From Streptomonospora sp. PA3 (GTDB taxonomy: Bacteria; Actinomycetota; Actinomycetes; Streptosporangiales; Streptosporangiaceae), in the NCBI RefSeq assembly GCF_009728995.1, contig NZ_VTZW01000009.1, forward strand, positions 677,644 to 741,643: DNA of 64,000 nt. Direction: 5' to 3'. Positions within the stretch are counted from its first letter, which is position 1; each line of letters starts with the position of its first letter. Position numbers and translations under genes: made by a program. The notes under the pieces are model-generated. The model saw only the letters and a list, made by a program, of their open reading frames with translations. It made no database searches and was not told where the DNA came from. Shown piece after piece: positions 50,869 to 60,597 of the stretch.

Positions 50869-53766
50869 GTGCCACCCAAGAAGGGCAGCGCCGGCGAGAA
50901 CGGCTCCACGGACACTGGGCAGCGGAGCGGCACCACCCGGCTGGTCGTCGTCGAGTCGTCCGTCAAGGCCAAGACCATCGCCGGCTACCTCGGCCGCGGA
51001 TACGTCGTGGAGTCCAGCGTCGGCCACATCCGCGACCTGCCCACCAAGGCCGCCGATGTCCCGGCGCGCTACAAGGGCGAGCCGTGGGCGCGGCTCGGGG
51101 TGGACGTCGAGCACGACTTCAAACCCCTCTACATCGTCACGCCGGATAAGAAGCCGCAGGTCAAGCGGCTCAAGGAGCTGATCGCCGAGGCGGATGAGCT
51201 CTACCTCGCCACAGACGAGGACCGCGAGGGCGAGGCGATCGCCTGGCACCTGCTCGAGGAGCTGAAGCCGCAGATCCCCGTGCGCCGCATGGTGTTCAAC
51301 GAGATCACCAAGGACGCCATCCGCCACGCGGCCGAGAACACCCGCGACCTCAACCTGCGGCTGGTCGACGCCCAGGAGACCCGGCGCGTCCTCGACCGCC
51401 TCTACGGCTACGAGGTCTCGCCGGTGCTGTGGAAGAAGGTCATGGTGCCCAAGCTCTCGGCGGGCCGGGTGCAGTCGGTGGCCACGCGGCTGGTCGTCGA
51501 GCGGGAGCGCGAGCGGATCTCCTTCGTCTCCGCCGACTACTGGGGCCTCAAGGCGGTCTTCGACGCGGTGGGCCGCGGCTCCGACGGCGACCCGACGACC
51601 TTCACCGCGGCGCTGGCCAGCGTGGACGGCGCCCGGGTGGCGGTGGGCCGCGACTTCACCTCCACCGGCGAGCTGCGCTCGGGTTCGGGCGTGCTGCACC
51701 TGGACGAGGAGGCGGCGCGCGGCTTGGTGCAGCGGCTGGCCGGCAGCGACTTCGCGGTGCGCTCGGTGGAGCGCAAGCCCTACAAGCGCTCGCCTTATGC
51801 CCCCTTCCGCACCACCACGCTGCAGCAGGAGGCGTCGCGCAAGCTGGGCCTGTCCTCCAAGCAGACCATGCAGGTGGCCCAGCGGCTGTACGAGAACGGG
51901 TTCATCACCTACATGCGTACCGACAGCACCACGCTGTCGGAGAACGCGATCGCCGCGGCCCGCGACCAGGCCACCCGCCTCTACGGTGCCGACTACCTGC
52001 CGGACAAGCCGCGCGCCTACTCCAGCAAGGTCAAGAACGCCCAGGAGGCCCACGAAGCCGTCCGCCCGGCCGGCGACACCTTCCGCACCCCCGCCGAGAC
52101 CGGGCTCAGCGGTGCGGAGTTCCGCCTCTACGAGCTGATCTGGAAGCGCACGGTCGCCTCCCAGATGAAGGACGCGGTCGGCGAGTCGGTGACCGTGAAG
52201 GTGACCGGCACCTCCACCGCCGGCGAGGTGGCCGAGTTCACCGGTACCGGCAAGGTCATCACCTTCCACGGCTTCCTCAAGGCCTACGTCGAGGGCTCCG
52301 ACGACCCCGACGCCGAGCTGGACGACCGCGAGCGCCGCCTGCCGCCGCTGGAGGAGGACGACCCGCTCAAGGCCGAGGACATCGAGGCCGAGGGGCACAG
52401 CACCCGCCCGCCGGCGCGCTACACCGAGGCCAGCCTGGTCAAGGAACTGGAGGACCGCGGGATCGGGCGGCCCTCCACCTACGCCTCGATCATCGGCACC
52501 ATCCTCGACCGCGGCTACGTGTTCCGGAAGGGCTCGGCGCTGGTGCCCTCCTTCCTGGCCTTCGCCGTGGTCCAGCTGCTGGAGCGGCACTTCGGCAACC
52601 TGGTCGACTACGACTTCACCGCGCGCATGGAGGACATGCTCGACGGCATCGCCCGCGGCGAGGCCGAGAGCGTGCCGTGGCTGCGCCGGTTCTACTACGG
52701 CGCCGAGGAGCAGCCCGGTCTCAAGGAGCTCGTCGGCGACCAGCTCAGCGAGATCGACGCCAAGGAGGTCAGCTCCTTCCCGCTGGCCGGCACCGACATC
52801 ATGATCCGCGTGGGGCGCTACGGCCCCTACATGGAGCGTGACGGCCAGCGGGTCAACGTGCCCGAGGACCTCGCTCCCGACGAGCTGACTCCGGAGAAGG
52901 CCGAGGAGCTGTTCGCCCAGCCCAGCGGCGACCGGGAGCTCGGCACCGATCCCGAGACCGGGCGGCCGATCGTGGCCCGCAACGGCAGGTTCGGCCCCTA
53001 TGTCACCGAGGTGCTGGAGGAGTCCGAGAACGGCTCGGCCTCAGGCGCCAAGTCCAAGTCGAAGTCCAAGAACGCGCCCAAGCCGCGCACCGCGTCGCTG
53101 CTGAAGTCGATGTCCCTGGACACCATCACCCTGGAGGACGCGCTGAAGCTGCTGTCCCTGCCGCGGGTGGTGGGCGAGATCGACGGCGAGCAGGTGACCG
53201 CCCAGAACGGCCGTTTCGGCCCTTACCTGCGCAAGGGCACCGACAGCCGCTCGCTGGAGACCGAGGAGCAGATCTTCACGGTCACCGTGGAGCAGGCCAA
53301 GGAGCTGTTCGCCCAGCCCAAGCAGCGCGGCCGGCGTGCCGCGGCCTCGGCTCCGCTGCGCGAGCTGGGCAACGACCCCGAGACCGGCAGGCCGATGGTC
53401 GTCAAGGACGGCCGCTTCGGGCCGTATGTGACCGACGGGGAGACCAACGCCTCGCTGCGCAAGGGCGACGAGGTGGAGTCGATCACCGACGCCCGGGCGG
53501 GCGAACTGCTGGCCGAGCGGCGGGCGAAGGCTCCCGCGAAGAAGTCCGCGGCCAAGTCGTCGTCGGCCAAATCGTCCTCGGCGAAGTCGAGCTCGGGCAA
53601 GTCGGCGGGTTCGAAGTCCACGGGAACGAAGTCCACGGGAACGAAGTCCACGGGAACGAAGTCGACGGGAACGAAGAAGGCGGCGGCCAAGAAGAGCACC
53701 GCCGGCAGCGGGGCGCGTTCCGGCGCCAAGGACGGCACCCCCAAGGGCGGCGCATCGCAGTCCTGA
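50869..53766 (+). CDS. topA: DNA topoisomerase I
   Basis: 965 residues. A TOPRIM domain (LVVVESSVKAKTIAGYLG; Asp116-x-Asp118-x-Glu120 in DEDREGE) binds magnesium. The type IA core holds active-site Tyr348 in FITYMRTDS. Several C-terminal topoisomerase repeats follow, each with GRYGPY or GRFGPY, and the chain ends in a Lys/Ser/Thr/Ala tail from about 885 with repeated KSTGT units. Actinobacterial enzymes lack the zinc fingers of E. coli TopA and use such basic tails for processivity. It relaxes negative supercoils and is essential. GTG start. It heads the conserved topA - tmk - holB order. Confidence 0.96.
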   Translation: MPPKKGSAGENGSTDTGQRSGTTRLVVVESSVKAKTIAGYLGRGYVVESSVGHIRDLPTKAADVPARYKGEPWARLGVDVEHDFKPLYIVTPDKKPQVKRLKELIAEADELYLATDEDREGEAIAWHLLEELKPQIPVRRMVFNEITKDAIRHAAENTRDLNLRLVDAQETRRVLDRLYGYEVSPVLWKKVMVPKLSAGRVQSVATRLVVERERERISFVSADYWGLKAVFDAVGRGSDGDPTTFTAALASVDGARVAVGRDFTSTGELRSGSGVLHLDEEAARGLVQRLAGSDFAVRSVERKPYKRSPYAPFRTTTLQQEASRKLGLSSKQTMQVAQRLYENGFITYMRTDSTTLSENAIAAARDQATRLYGADYLPDKPRAYSSKVKNAQEAHEAVRPAGDTFRTPAETGLSGAEFRLYELIWKRTVASQMKDAVGESVTVKVTGTSTAGEVAEFTGTGKVITFHGFLKAYVEGSDDPDAELDDRERRLPPLEEDDPLKAEDIEAEGHSTRPPARYTEASLVKELEDRGIGRPSTYASIIGTILDRGYVFRKGSALVPSFLAFAVVQLLERHFGNLVDYDFTARMEDMLDGIARGEAESVPWLRRFYYGAEEQPGLKELVGDQLSEIDAKEVSSFPLAGTDIMIRVGRYGPYMERDGQRVNVPEDLAPDELTPEKAEELFAQPSGDRELGTDPETGRPIVARNGRFGPYVTEVLEESENGSASGAKSKSKSKNAPKPRTASLLKSMSLDTITLEDALKLLSLPRVVGEIDGEQVTAQNGRFGPYLRKGTDSRSLETEEQIFTVTVEQAKELFAQPKQRGRRAAASAPLRELGNDPETGRPMVVKDGRFGPYVTDGETNASLRKGDEVESITDARAGELLAERRAKAPAKKSAAKSSSAKSSSAKSSSGKSAGSKSTGTKSTGTKSTGTKSTGTKKAAAKKSTAGSGARSGAKDGTPKGGASQS

Positions 53767-54312
53767 TCCGGGCGGGCGGGCCGCGCCCGGCCGCGCCGCG
53801 CCGGGTCCGCGAAGGCCGACGCGCGGTCGGTACGGCGGTGCGGGCCGGGGCCGGCCGGCCCCCTCCGGCGGCCGGCCCCGAGGCTGCGGCGAGCGGGTTG
53901 CGCGGTCACCCGTCGCCGCGGGCCGCCCCGCGAACGGCCGCGGCGCGGCGGAAGCCGGCGGCTGCGGCCGCGCGGTGTGACCGAAACGTCACGCCCGCCG
54001 CCCGCGCCGCGCCACCTCCAGGTCGGGGCGGACGCCCGTGCCCCCCGGCGGCGCGCGACCACCCTGCTCAGGCGGCCGCGGGGGTGGCGCCCTGGTGCGC
54101 CCGGCGCTACAGTGCCGCGACGGCTCCTTGACCGCCTGCGCGGCGCGAGGGGCGGGGGTACTGATCCCGCACTGCCGAGTGAGCTATCGCCTTTCTCACG
54201 TTTCGCACTAGGCTGGCGACTGCGCCCGCAGGACGGCCGGTTCGCTGTCCCCGGCCCGATCGGGGCCCAACGCCCACTTCCCAGCACCAGAACAGTCGAT
54301 ACCTTCATCGCT
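53767..54312. other. 546-bp intergenic region between topA and the MFS-tmk gene
   Basis: Extremely GC-rich, with self-complementary GGCCGG/CCGGCC tracts around 53845-53880 that could terminate topA. The stretch closest to the next gene (about 54180-54312) is less GC-rich and probably carries its promoter; no clear -10/-35 pair could be assigned. The frame of the next gene stays open upstream to 53977, but that part is Arg/Pro-rich and unlike protein. Confidence 0.5.
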
Positions 54313-56727
54313 ATGAGCAGATCTGCCCCCCTAGGAGCGCCGGGCGAGGCGCGCGGCGTCCTGTCCAGCAAGCCGTTCCGCCGCCTGTGGGCCACGCTGT
54401 CGCTGTCCAGCCTCGGCGACTGGCTCGGCCTGCTCGCCCTTCTCGCGCTGGCCGCCGCCCTGACCGCCGACGCGGACCCGCTCATGCGGGCCTACGCGGT
54501 CGCCGGCGCCGCCGCCGTCAAGCTCGCGCCGCCGGTGCTGCTGAGCCCGCTGTCGGGCCTGCTGGCCGACCGGTTCGACCGGCGCCTGACCATGGTCGCC
54601 GCCGACGCGGTGCGCGCCCTCCTCTACCTGTCCATTCCGCTCGTGGGGCGCCTGGACTGGCTCCTCATCGCCGGGTTCCTCGCCGAGATCGCGGCGCTGG
54701 CCTGGACCTCGGCCAAGGACGCGACCCTCACCGAGCTGGTCCCCAAGCGCAAGCTGGCCCAGGCCACCCGGGTGGGGCTGCTGACCGCCTACGGGGCCGC
54801 GCCCGCGGCCGGCCTGGTCTTCGCGGCGCTAGCGTCGCTGAGCTGGCTGGTGGGCGCGCTGCTGCCCGGCGGCGGGGACCGCGCCGAGGGCGCCTTCCTC
54901 GCACCCCAGGCCGACGCGGCCCTGTACGCTGCCGCGGCGGCGTTCCTCGCGGCGGCGCTGGCGGCTCTGCTGCTGCCCAAGCCGCGCCGTACGGCCGCCG
55001 AGGCCCCGCCCACGGCCGCCCCGGCGGGCCCTCCCGGCGCAGCGGGCGCAGCCGCCGAGAACGAGCGCACCACCCCGCTCGCCACCACCGAGGGCACCGC
55101 TCCGCTGGCGTCGGAGGCCACCGAGGAACTGCCGACCACACAGACCGCCGGCCAGGCCCACACCGAGAACGAGCGCACCACCCCGCTGTCTCCGGCACCC
55201 GAGCCCGCGGACACCGACGCGACGGCGCAGCTGCACCCCGCGCCCGAGCCGCCTCCCGCCGAGCCCGCTGCCAAGCCGGACGCAACCGACCGCCCCGCCG
55301 CCGCGCCGCGCCCGGCCGCGCGCCGCTACCGGCCCGAGAACCTGCTCCGCACGCTGTGGCAGGGCGGCCGGTTCGCCGGCACCACGCCCCTGGTGCGGGG
55401 ACTGCTGGCCGGCATGGTCAGCGTCTTCCCCGCCGTCGCGGCCGTGGCCGGCGTGGCCCGGCTGCACGTGGCGAGCCTGGGAGCGGGCAACGCCGGGTTC
55501 GGCGTGCTCTTCGCCGCAGTCTTCGCCGGAATGGGGCTGGGCATGCTGGCGGGCCCGCGCATTCTGCACCACCTCAGCCGCCCGCGGCTGTTCGCGGTCG
55601 GCATGGCCGCCGCGGCCCTCGCGCTGCTGGCGGCGGGCCTGATCCCGAACATGGTCATGGCGGCGGTGCTGGTCTCGCTGGCAGGCGGCGCATCCGGGAT
55701 CACCTGGGTCACCGGGATCACGCTTCTCCACCAGGAGCTGGAGGAGGACATCCGCAGCCGCACGCTGGGCTACCTCAACGCGGTGGCCCGGGCCGAGCTG
55801 CTGGTCGCGGTGGTCGCGGCCCCGCTACTGGCGGCGGTGATCCGCGACTACACGCTCGGCTACGGCGAGCTGACCTACGAGTTCCGGGGCACCGGCGCGG
55901 TGCTGCTGATCGCGGGCGTGCTGGTGCTGCTCGCCTCGCTGATCACCTACCGGCGCGTCGACCGCGGCGGCGAGGCCCCGCTGTTCAAGGAGTTGTTCGC
56001 GGCGCTGCGCGGCGTGCCGCTGCCCACCGGCGAGAACCCGCAGGAGGAGCAGCGCCTGCCGGGCACCTTCATCGTCCTGGAGGGCGGCGAGGGCGCCGGC
56101 AAGTCCACCCAGGCCGGACGGCTGTCGGTGTGGCTGCGTGAGGAAGGCTTCGAGGTGGTGACCACCCGCGAGCCCGGATCGAGCAAGCTGGGCATGCGGC
56201 TGCGCGCGCTACTGCTGGACCGCGAGCACACAGGGATGTCGGCGCGGGCCGAGGCGCTGCTGTATGCGGCAGACCGCGCCGAGCACGTCTCCTCGGTGGT
56301 CCTGCCGGCGCTGCGCCGCGGCGCGATCGTCATCAGCGACCGCTACATCGACTCCACGCTGGCCTACCAGGGCGCCGGGCGCGACCTGGCCCGCGAGGAG
56401 ATCGAGCGCGTCAACGAGTGGGCGACCGAGGACCTGGTCCCGCACATGACGGTGCTGCTGGACATCCCGCCCGACGAGGGACTGGCCCGCCTGGGCGGCA
56501 GCACCGACCGCATGGAGGCCGAGTCCGAGGAGTTCCACGCGCGCGTGCGCCAGGGCTTCCGCGACCTTGCCGAGCGCGACCCGTCGCGCTACCTGGTGGT
56601 CGACGCCCGGGAGCCCGCCGAGGAGATCACCCGCGAGATCCAGCGCCGCCTGCGCCCGATCCTGCCCGATCCCGTGCCGCAGGACGCCGAGGCGATCACC
56701 GGGATGATGCCCACCATCAAGGAGTGA
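54313..56727 (+). CDS. tmk: MFS transporter-thymidylate kinase fusion
   Basis: 804 residues. Residues 1-570 form an MFS-like membrane domain (KPFRRLWATLSLSSLGDWLG, LLADRFDRRLTMV) split by an Ala/Pro/Thr/Glu linker near 225-340 that contains repeated ENERTTPL motifs. Residues about 584-790 are a complete dTMP kinase: P-loop EGGEGAGKST with Lys597, DR motif in ISDRYIDSTLAYQGAGR near 676, and TREPGSSKLG. The kinase makes dTDP for DNA synthesis. The same fusion occurs in Streptomyces, so it is a lineage trait and not an assembly fault. Whether the membrane half transports anything is unknown. Confidence 0.93.
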   Translation: MSRSAPLGAPGEARGVLSSKPFRRLWATLSLSSLGDWLGLLALLALAAALTADADPLMRAYAVAGAAAVKLAPPVLLSPLSGLLADRFDRRLTMVAADAVRALLYLSIPLVGRLDWLLIAGFLAEIAALAWTSAKDATLTELVPKRKLAQATRVGLLTAYGAAPAAGLVFAALASLSWLVGALLPGGGDRAEGAFLAPQADAALYAAAAAFLAAALAALLLPKPRRTAAEAPPTAAPAGPPGAAGAAAENERTTPLATTEGTAPLASEATEELPTTQTAGQAHTENERTTPLSPAPEPADTDATAQLHPAPEPPPAEPAAKPDATDRPAAAPRPAARRYRPENLLRTLWQGGRFAGTTPLVRGLLAGMVSVFPAVAAVAGVARLHVASLGAGNAGFGVLFAAVFAGMGLGMLAGPRILHHLSRPRLFAVGMAAAALALLAAGLIPNMVMAAVLVSLAGGASGITWVTGITLLHQELEEDIRSRTLGYLNAVARAELLVAVVAAPLLAAVIRDYTLGYGELTYEFRGTGAVLLIAGVLVLLASLITYRRVDRGGEAPLFKELFAALRGVPLPTGENPQEEQRLPGTFIVLEGGEGAGKSTQAGRLSVWLREEGFEVVTTREPGSSKLGMRLRALLLDREHTGMSARAEALLYAADRAEHVSSVVLPALRRGAIVISDRYIDSTLAYQGAGRDLAREEIERVNEWATEDLVPHMTVLLDIPPDEGLARLGGSTDRMEAESEEFHARVRQGFRDLAERDPSRYLVVDAREPAEEITREIQRRLRPILPDPVPQDAEAITGMMPTIKE

Positions 56728-56755
56728 CCGCGCTCGCCTGCCGAGCCGAGCACCG

Positions 56756-56797
56756 CGGCGCCGGCCGCCGGAGTCCGTACTCCGGCGGCCGGCGCCG
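56756..56797 (+). terminator. Long perfect hairpin after MFS-tmk
   Basis: Two 19-nt arms (CGGCGCCGGCCGCCGGAGT and its exact complement) enclose a 4-nt loop, 28 bases after the stop. The stability suggests a terminator, although no T-run follows and holB lies downstream on the same strand. Confidence 0.7.
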
Positions 56798-56938
56798 TGT
56801 CATGACCGGGGGCCTTCCGGCGGCCGCGGTCCGGTGTCGGTGTCAGTGTCGGTGCCTATCCTGGGACGCGGACCCGGGCGGCGTTCGCCGCACCGGGCAC
56901 GGGCCGAGTCGGCGATGCAACGGCAGCGGGGCGCAGCG

Positions 56939-58138
56939 GTGAGCGAACAAGTCGAATCCGGGCAGACCGGCGTCTTCGAAGCCCTGGTGGGCCAGGAGGC
57001 CGTGGTCGAGCGCCTGCGCGCGGCCACCCGCGCCGCGGGCGACCTCCTCGCCGGAGGACCGGGCGAGGGCATGACCCACGCCTGGCTGTTCACCGGGCCT
57101 CCCGGTTCCGGCCGGAGCGAGGCCGCGCGCGCCTTCGCCGCCGCCCTGCAGTGCCCTTCCGGAGGCTGCGGTGCCTGCGGCGCCTGCCATCAGGTGCTCG
57201 CCGGAACCCACGCCGACGTCCTCTACGTGCGCCCCAGCGGGCTCACCTTCGGCGTCGACAAGACCCGCGAGCTGGTGCTGCAGGCGGCCTCGCGGCCCAC
57301 CAGCGGGCGCTTCCGCATCGTGCTGTTCGAGGACGCCGACCGCGCCACCGAGGCCGCCTCCAACGCGCTGCTCAAGGCGGTCGAGGAGCCCTCGCCGCGC
57401 ACGGTGTGGCTGCTGTGCACCCCCACCGCCGAGGACATGCTCGTCACCATCCGCTCCCGCTGCCGCCAGGTCACCCTGCGCACGCCCCCGACGTCGGCGG
57501 TGGTCGACCTGCTGGTGCGGCGCGAGAACGTCGACCCCGAGCAGGCGGCGCAGGCCGCCCGGGCGGCCTCGGGCAACGTCGAACGCGCCCGGCAGCTGGC
57601 CACCGACCCCGAGGCCCGGGAGCGGCGCTCGGAGGTATTGGGGATACCGGCCCGGCTGGACGGCACGGGCGCGTGCGTGGCCGCCGCCGCCCGGCTCTAC
57701 GAGCTCGCCGAGGCCGAGGCCAAGGCCGCCACGGCCGGACTGGACGAGCAGGAGCGCGCCGACCTCAAGGCCGCCTTCGGCGAGGGCTCCACCGGCAAGG
57801 GCGTGGCCAAGGCCGTGCGCGGCGCCTCGGGGGCGCTGAAAGACCTGGAGGAGCAGCAGAAGCGCCGCGCCACCAGGATCAAGCGCGACACCTACGACAC
57901 CGCCCTGATGGACCTGGTGGCGTTCTACCGCGACGTGCTGGCCGTCCAGCTGGGCGCGCGGGTGGAGCTGTCCGCCGCGAGCCACGAGGGCGACCTGCAC
58001 CGCGTCGCGCGCGCCTCCGGCCCCGAGTCCACCCTGCGCCGTATCGACGCGATCATGCTCTGCCGCGAGCGCATCGCAGCCAACGTGCATCCCCAGATCG
58101 CGATGGAGGCCATGACGGCGGCGCTGTACCAGGGCTGA
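56939..58138 (+). CDS. holB: DNA polymerase III subunit delta'
   Basis: 399 residues of a clamp-loader AAA+ protein. LVGQEAVVERLRAA opens the domain. The P-loop-like TGPPGSGRSEAA has Arg where active ATPases have Lys, as usual for delta'. A four-cysteine zinc module lies in CPSGGCGACGACHQVL, and LLKAVEEPSPRTVWLL and TIRSRCRQVTL form the sensor/SRC region. It helps load the sliding clamp at the replication fork. A GTG start is preferred to an ATG 24 bases upstream because conserved sequence begins soon after; both are in frame. Linked to topA and tmk as in other actinomycetes. Confidence 0.93.
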   Translation: MSEQVESGQTGVFEALVGQEAVVERLRAATRAAGDLLAGGPGEGMTHAWLFTGPPGSGRSEAARAFAAALQCPSGGCGACGACHQVLAGTHADVLYVRPSGLTFGVDKTRELVLQAASRPTSGRFRIVLFEDADRATEAASNALLKAVEEPSPRTVWLLCTPTAEDMLVTIRSRCRQVTLRTPPTSAVVDLLVRRENVDPEQAAQAARAASGNVERARQLATDPEARERRSEVLGIPARLDGTGACVAAAARLYELAEAEAKAATAGLDEQERADLKAAFGEGSTGKGVAKAVRGASGALKDLEEQQKRRATRIKRDTYDTALMDLVAFYRDVLAVQLGARVELSAASHEGDLHRVARASGPESTLRRIDAIMLCRERIAANVHPQIAMEAMTAALYQG

Positions 58139-58364
58139 GCCCCGCCCCGCGGGCGCCCGGCACGGCCGCATACGGCCGGGGCCGCCGCCGGCTGTGGACG
58201 GCGCAGCGCGCGGCGGCGCGCAGGGCCTAAAGTGGCGCCGTGGACACCTCCCGGATCGCCGAACCCCCCGTCGCGGCGGGCATCCTCCGCCCGCCCCGGC
58301 CGCACCGCTCGGGCCGCGCGCCTGCGTGCGGGCCGCGGCACGCCGCGGCGGATGCGGGGGCGGC

Positions 58365-59918
58365 GTGAGGTACCCGGGGTACCCGGTCCGCTTGGCCGCG
58401 GCAGTACTGGCGCTCGCCGCCGCGCTGGCCGGCTGCAGCGGTACCGAGGGCGGACCGCCCGGCACCGCGGACCCTCCCGGCAGCGGGCTCGGCCGGTTCT
58501 ACGACCAGCGCATCGACTGGCGCGACTGCGGCGACGACGGCGCGCAGTGCGGCACCTTCGCGGTCCCGCTGGACTACTCCCGACCCGGCGGCGAACGGCT
58601 GGAGATCGCGGTCAAGCGGTTTCCCGCGTCCGGGCCCGATCCCATCGGCTCGCTCGTCGTCAATCCCGGTGGCCCAGGAGGGTCGGGGGTCGATTACGCC
58701 GAGACCGCGGCGCTGCGCGTCGGCGACTCCGTCCGCGAGCGCTTCGACATCGTCGGCTTCGACCCGCGCGGGGTCGAGCGCAGCGCCCCGCTCACCTGCC
58801 TGCGCGGGGTGAAGATGGACGACTTCATCGCCGTCGACTACACCAGCACGACCGGCGACTCCGACCCCGCCGAGGTCAGCGAGTCCGGTCTCACCGATCT
58901 CGCCCGCCTCAACCGGGGGTTCGTCGAGGGCTGCCGGGAGCACTCCGGCGACCTGATGCTGCACGTGGGCACCGACGAGGTCGCCCGCGACATGGACGTG
59001 CTGCGCTCGGCGCTGGGCGACGACAAGCTCAGCTTCCTCGGCAAGTCCTACGGCACCTACCTCGGCGCGCACTACGCCGACCGGTTCCCGCAGCGGGTGC
59101 GGGCGCTGGTGCTCGACGGCGCTCTGCACCCCTCCGCCGGCATCGTCCGGCTCGGCATGCAGCAGGCCGAGGGCGCCGAGGTCGCGCTGCGGTCCTTCGT
59201 CCGCGACTGCCTGGGGCGGCCTGACTGCCCGCTCGGGGGCCCGGGGGACGGCGTGGACTCGGCGATCGCGAAGCTGACCGGGCTGCTTGAGGACGCCGGC
59301 CGCGACCCGCTGCGCAGCACGCTGGACGACGGCCGCCGGGCCGGCCGCTCCTGGCTGGAGCTGGGCATCCACTCGGCGCTCTACAGCAAGGGCTCCTGGC
59401 CGCGGCTGCGCACGGCGCTGGCCGCGGCCGTCGAGGGCGACGGCACCCGGCTGCTGGAGATGGCCGGCGACCTCTACAACCGGGGCGACTCCGCCGAGTA
59501 CAGCAACTACACCTCGGCGCTGGTCGCGGTGAACTGCTCGGACCGGCAGAGCCCGCGCGACATCGGCGCCTTCGAGAAGGCGGTCGACAAGGCGGACGCG
59601 GCCTCCCCTCTGTTCGGGGCCGCCCTGACATGGGGCGGCTTGACCTGCGCCTACTGGCCGCAGGAGGCGGTGGCCGAGCCCGAGCCGCTGGACGCCCCCG
59701 CAGCGCCGCCCATCCTGGTCGTGGGCACCACCCGCGACTCCGCCACCCCCTATGCATGGGCGCAGGCCATGGCCCGGGAGCTGGAGTCGGGAGTGCTGCT
59801 GACCTACGACGGCGACGGGCACACCGCTTATGGTCGCGGCAGCGCCTGCGTCGACGACGCGGTCGACACCTACCTGCTGCGCGCCGAGCCGCCCGATGAG
59901 GGCACCGTGTGCTCGTGA
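58365..59918 (+). CDS. Secreted lipoprotein alpha/beta hydrolase, tripeptidyl aminopeptidase type
   Basis: 517 residues. The N-terminus YPVRLAAAVLALAAALAGC gives a lipobox with Cys24. The catalytic domain has GSLVVNPGGPGGSG, nucleophile Ser228 in LGKSYGTYLG, Asp458 in VGTTRDSATP and His486 in YDGDGHTAYG. This matches the Streptomyces tripeptidyl-aminopeptidase/proteinase S33 family with its C-terminal domain. It should trim peptides at the cell surface. The GTG start follows a GGGGG-rich site and yields the signal; upstream frame is low-complexity. A gene of this type follows holB in Streptomyces as well. Confidence 0.9.
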   Translation: MRYPGYPVRLAAAVLALAAALAGCSGTEGGPPGTADPPGSGLGRFYDQRIDWRDCGDDGAQCGTFAVPLDYSRPGGERLEIAVKRFPASGPDPIGSLVVNPGGPGGSGVDYAETAALRVGDSVRERFDIVGFDPRGVERSAPLTCLRGVKMDDFIAVDYTSTTGDSDPAEVSESGLTDLARLNRGFVEGCREHSGDLMLHVGTDEVARDMDVLRSALGDDKLSFLGKSYGTYLGAHYADRFPQRVRALVLDGALHPSAGIVRLGMQQAEGAEVALRSFVRDCLGRPDCPLGGPGDGVDSAIAKLTGLLEDAGRDPLRSTLDDGRRAGRSWLELGIHSALYSKGSWPRLRTALAAAVEGDGTRLLEMAGDLYNRGDSAEYSNYTSALVAVNCSDRQSPRDIGAFEKAVDKADAASPLFGAALTWGGLTCAYWPQEAVAEPEPLDAPAAPPILVVGTTRDSATPYAWAQAMARELESGVLLTYDGDGHTAYGRGSACVDDAVDTYLLRAEPPDEGTVCS

Positions 59919-59990
59919 GGGCCGCTTGCGCGTACCGGTCGGCAGTCGGGAGGCGCTACACTGGTGACCGCTCCGCACCGCCGGAGCTGC

Positions 59991-60063
59991 GCCGCCTTAG
60001 CTCAGTCGGTAGAGCGATTCACTCGTAATGAATAGGTCGTCGGTTCGATTCCGACAGGCGGCT
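59991..60063 (+). tRNA. tRNA-Thr(CGT)
   Basis: 73 nt. Acceptor GCCGCCT pairs with AGGCGGC, D-arm AGCTCAGTCGGTAGAGC, anticodon stem ATTCA/TGAAT with loop CTCGTAA and anticodon CGT (reads ACG), T-arm GTCGGTTCGATTCCGAC. CCA not encoded. A hairpin terminator follows nine bases later. Confidence 0.96.
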
Positions 60064-60071
60064 CCGAGGAG

Positions 60072-60111
60072 AAGGCCCGGGTCCGGCCCCACCGGTCGGC
60101 CCGGGCCTTTC
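60072..60111 (+). terminator. Terminator of tRNA-Thr
   Basis: AAGGCCCGGG and CCCGGGCCTT form a 10-bp stem with an 18-nt loop, followed by T residues. Confidence 0.75.
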
Positions 60112-60182
60112 GCGTGCCCGGCAGCCGCCGGCCGACAGTGACGCTTCGTGCGAACATCGGCGCACTGGGTAGGGGTCGGGGT

Positions 60183-60533
60183 ATGAGTCTGCTGCTGATG
60201 GTGCTGGCGCTGCTGGGGGCACTGGCCGTGCTGGGCGCGGGCGCCTGGGTGGCGGCGCAGTTGCGGGGCCGCTACCAGGAGACGGAGCCGGGCGGGGCGG
60301 CCCCGGCCGTCGCCGCCTCCGCCGAGTCGCCCGCCGGCGGCTACACCCTGCTCGACGCCGCCGGAGGGGACGCCGACGCCGTGCCCGCGCTCCCGGAGGA
60401 CACCCTCGGCCGCGTCCGCGGACTCCTCGCCGAGGGCCGCGGCAACGAGGCGATCGGCGCCGTCCGCGACGCCACCGGCTGCGACGCCCGGCGCGCCGAG
60501 GAGATCGTCGCGGAGATCCGCCGTTCGGCGTAG
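60183..60533 (+). CDS. Small membrane protein with L7/L12-like C-terminal motif
   Basis: 116 residues. One N-terminal membrane helix (LLLMVLALLGALAVLGAGAW) is followed by a short basic patch (LRGRYQE), an Ala/Pro/Asp-rich linker, and a C-terminal segment with LGRVRGLLAEGRGNEAIGAV, then RDATGCDARRAEEIVAEI. This last part resembles the helix pattern of the ribosomal L7/L12 C-terminal domain (GxxxEAIxxVRxxTGxxxxxAxxxV). Similar membrane-anchored proteins exist in actinomycetes with unknown role. The similarity is judged by eye. Confidence 0.65.
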   Translation: MSLLLMVLALLGALAVLGAGAWVAAQLRGRYQETEPGGAAPAVAASAESPAGGYTLLDAAGGDADAVPALPEDTLGRVRGLLAEGRGNEAIGAVRDATGCDARRAEEIVAEIRRSA

Positions 60534-60597
60534 TCGCAAGCATCTGCGGGGTCCGCGGTCCGCAGTCCGGCGGGAAACGTCGGGTCCGTGTGGAACC

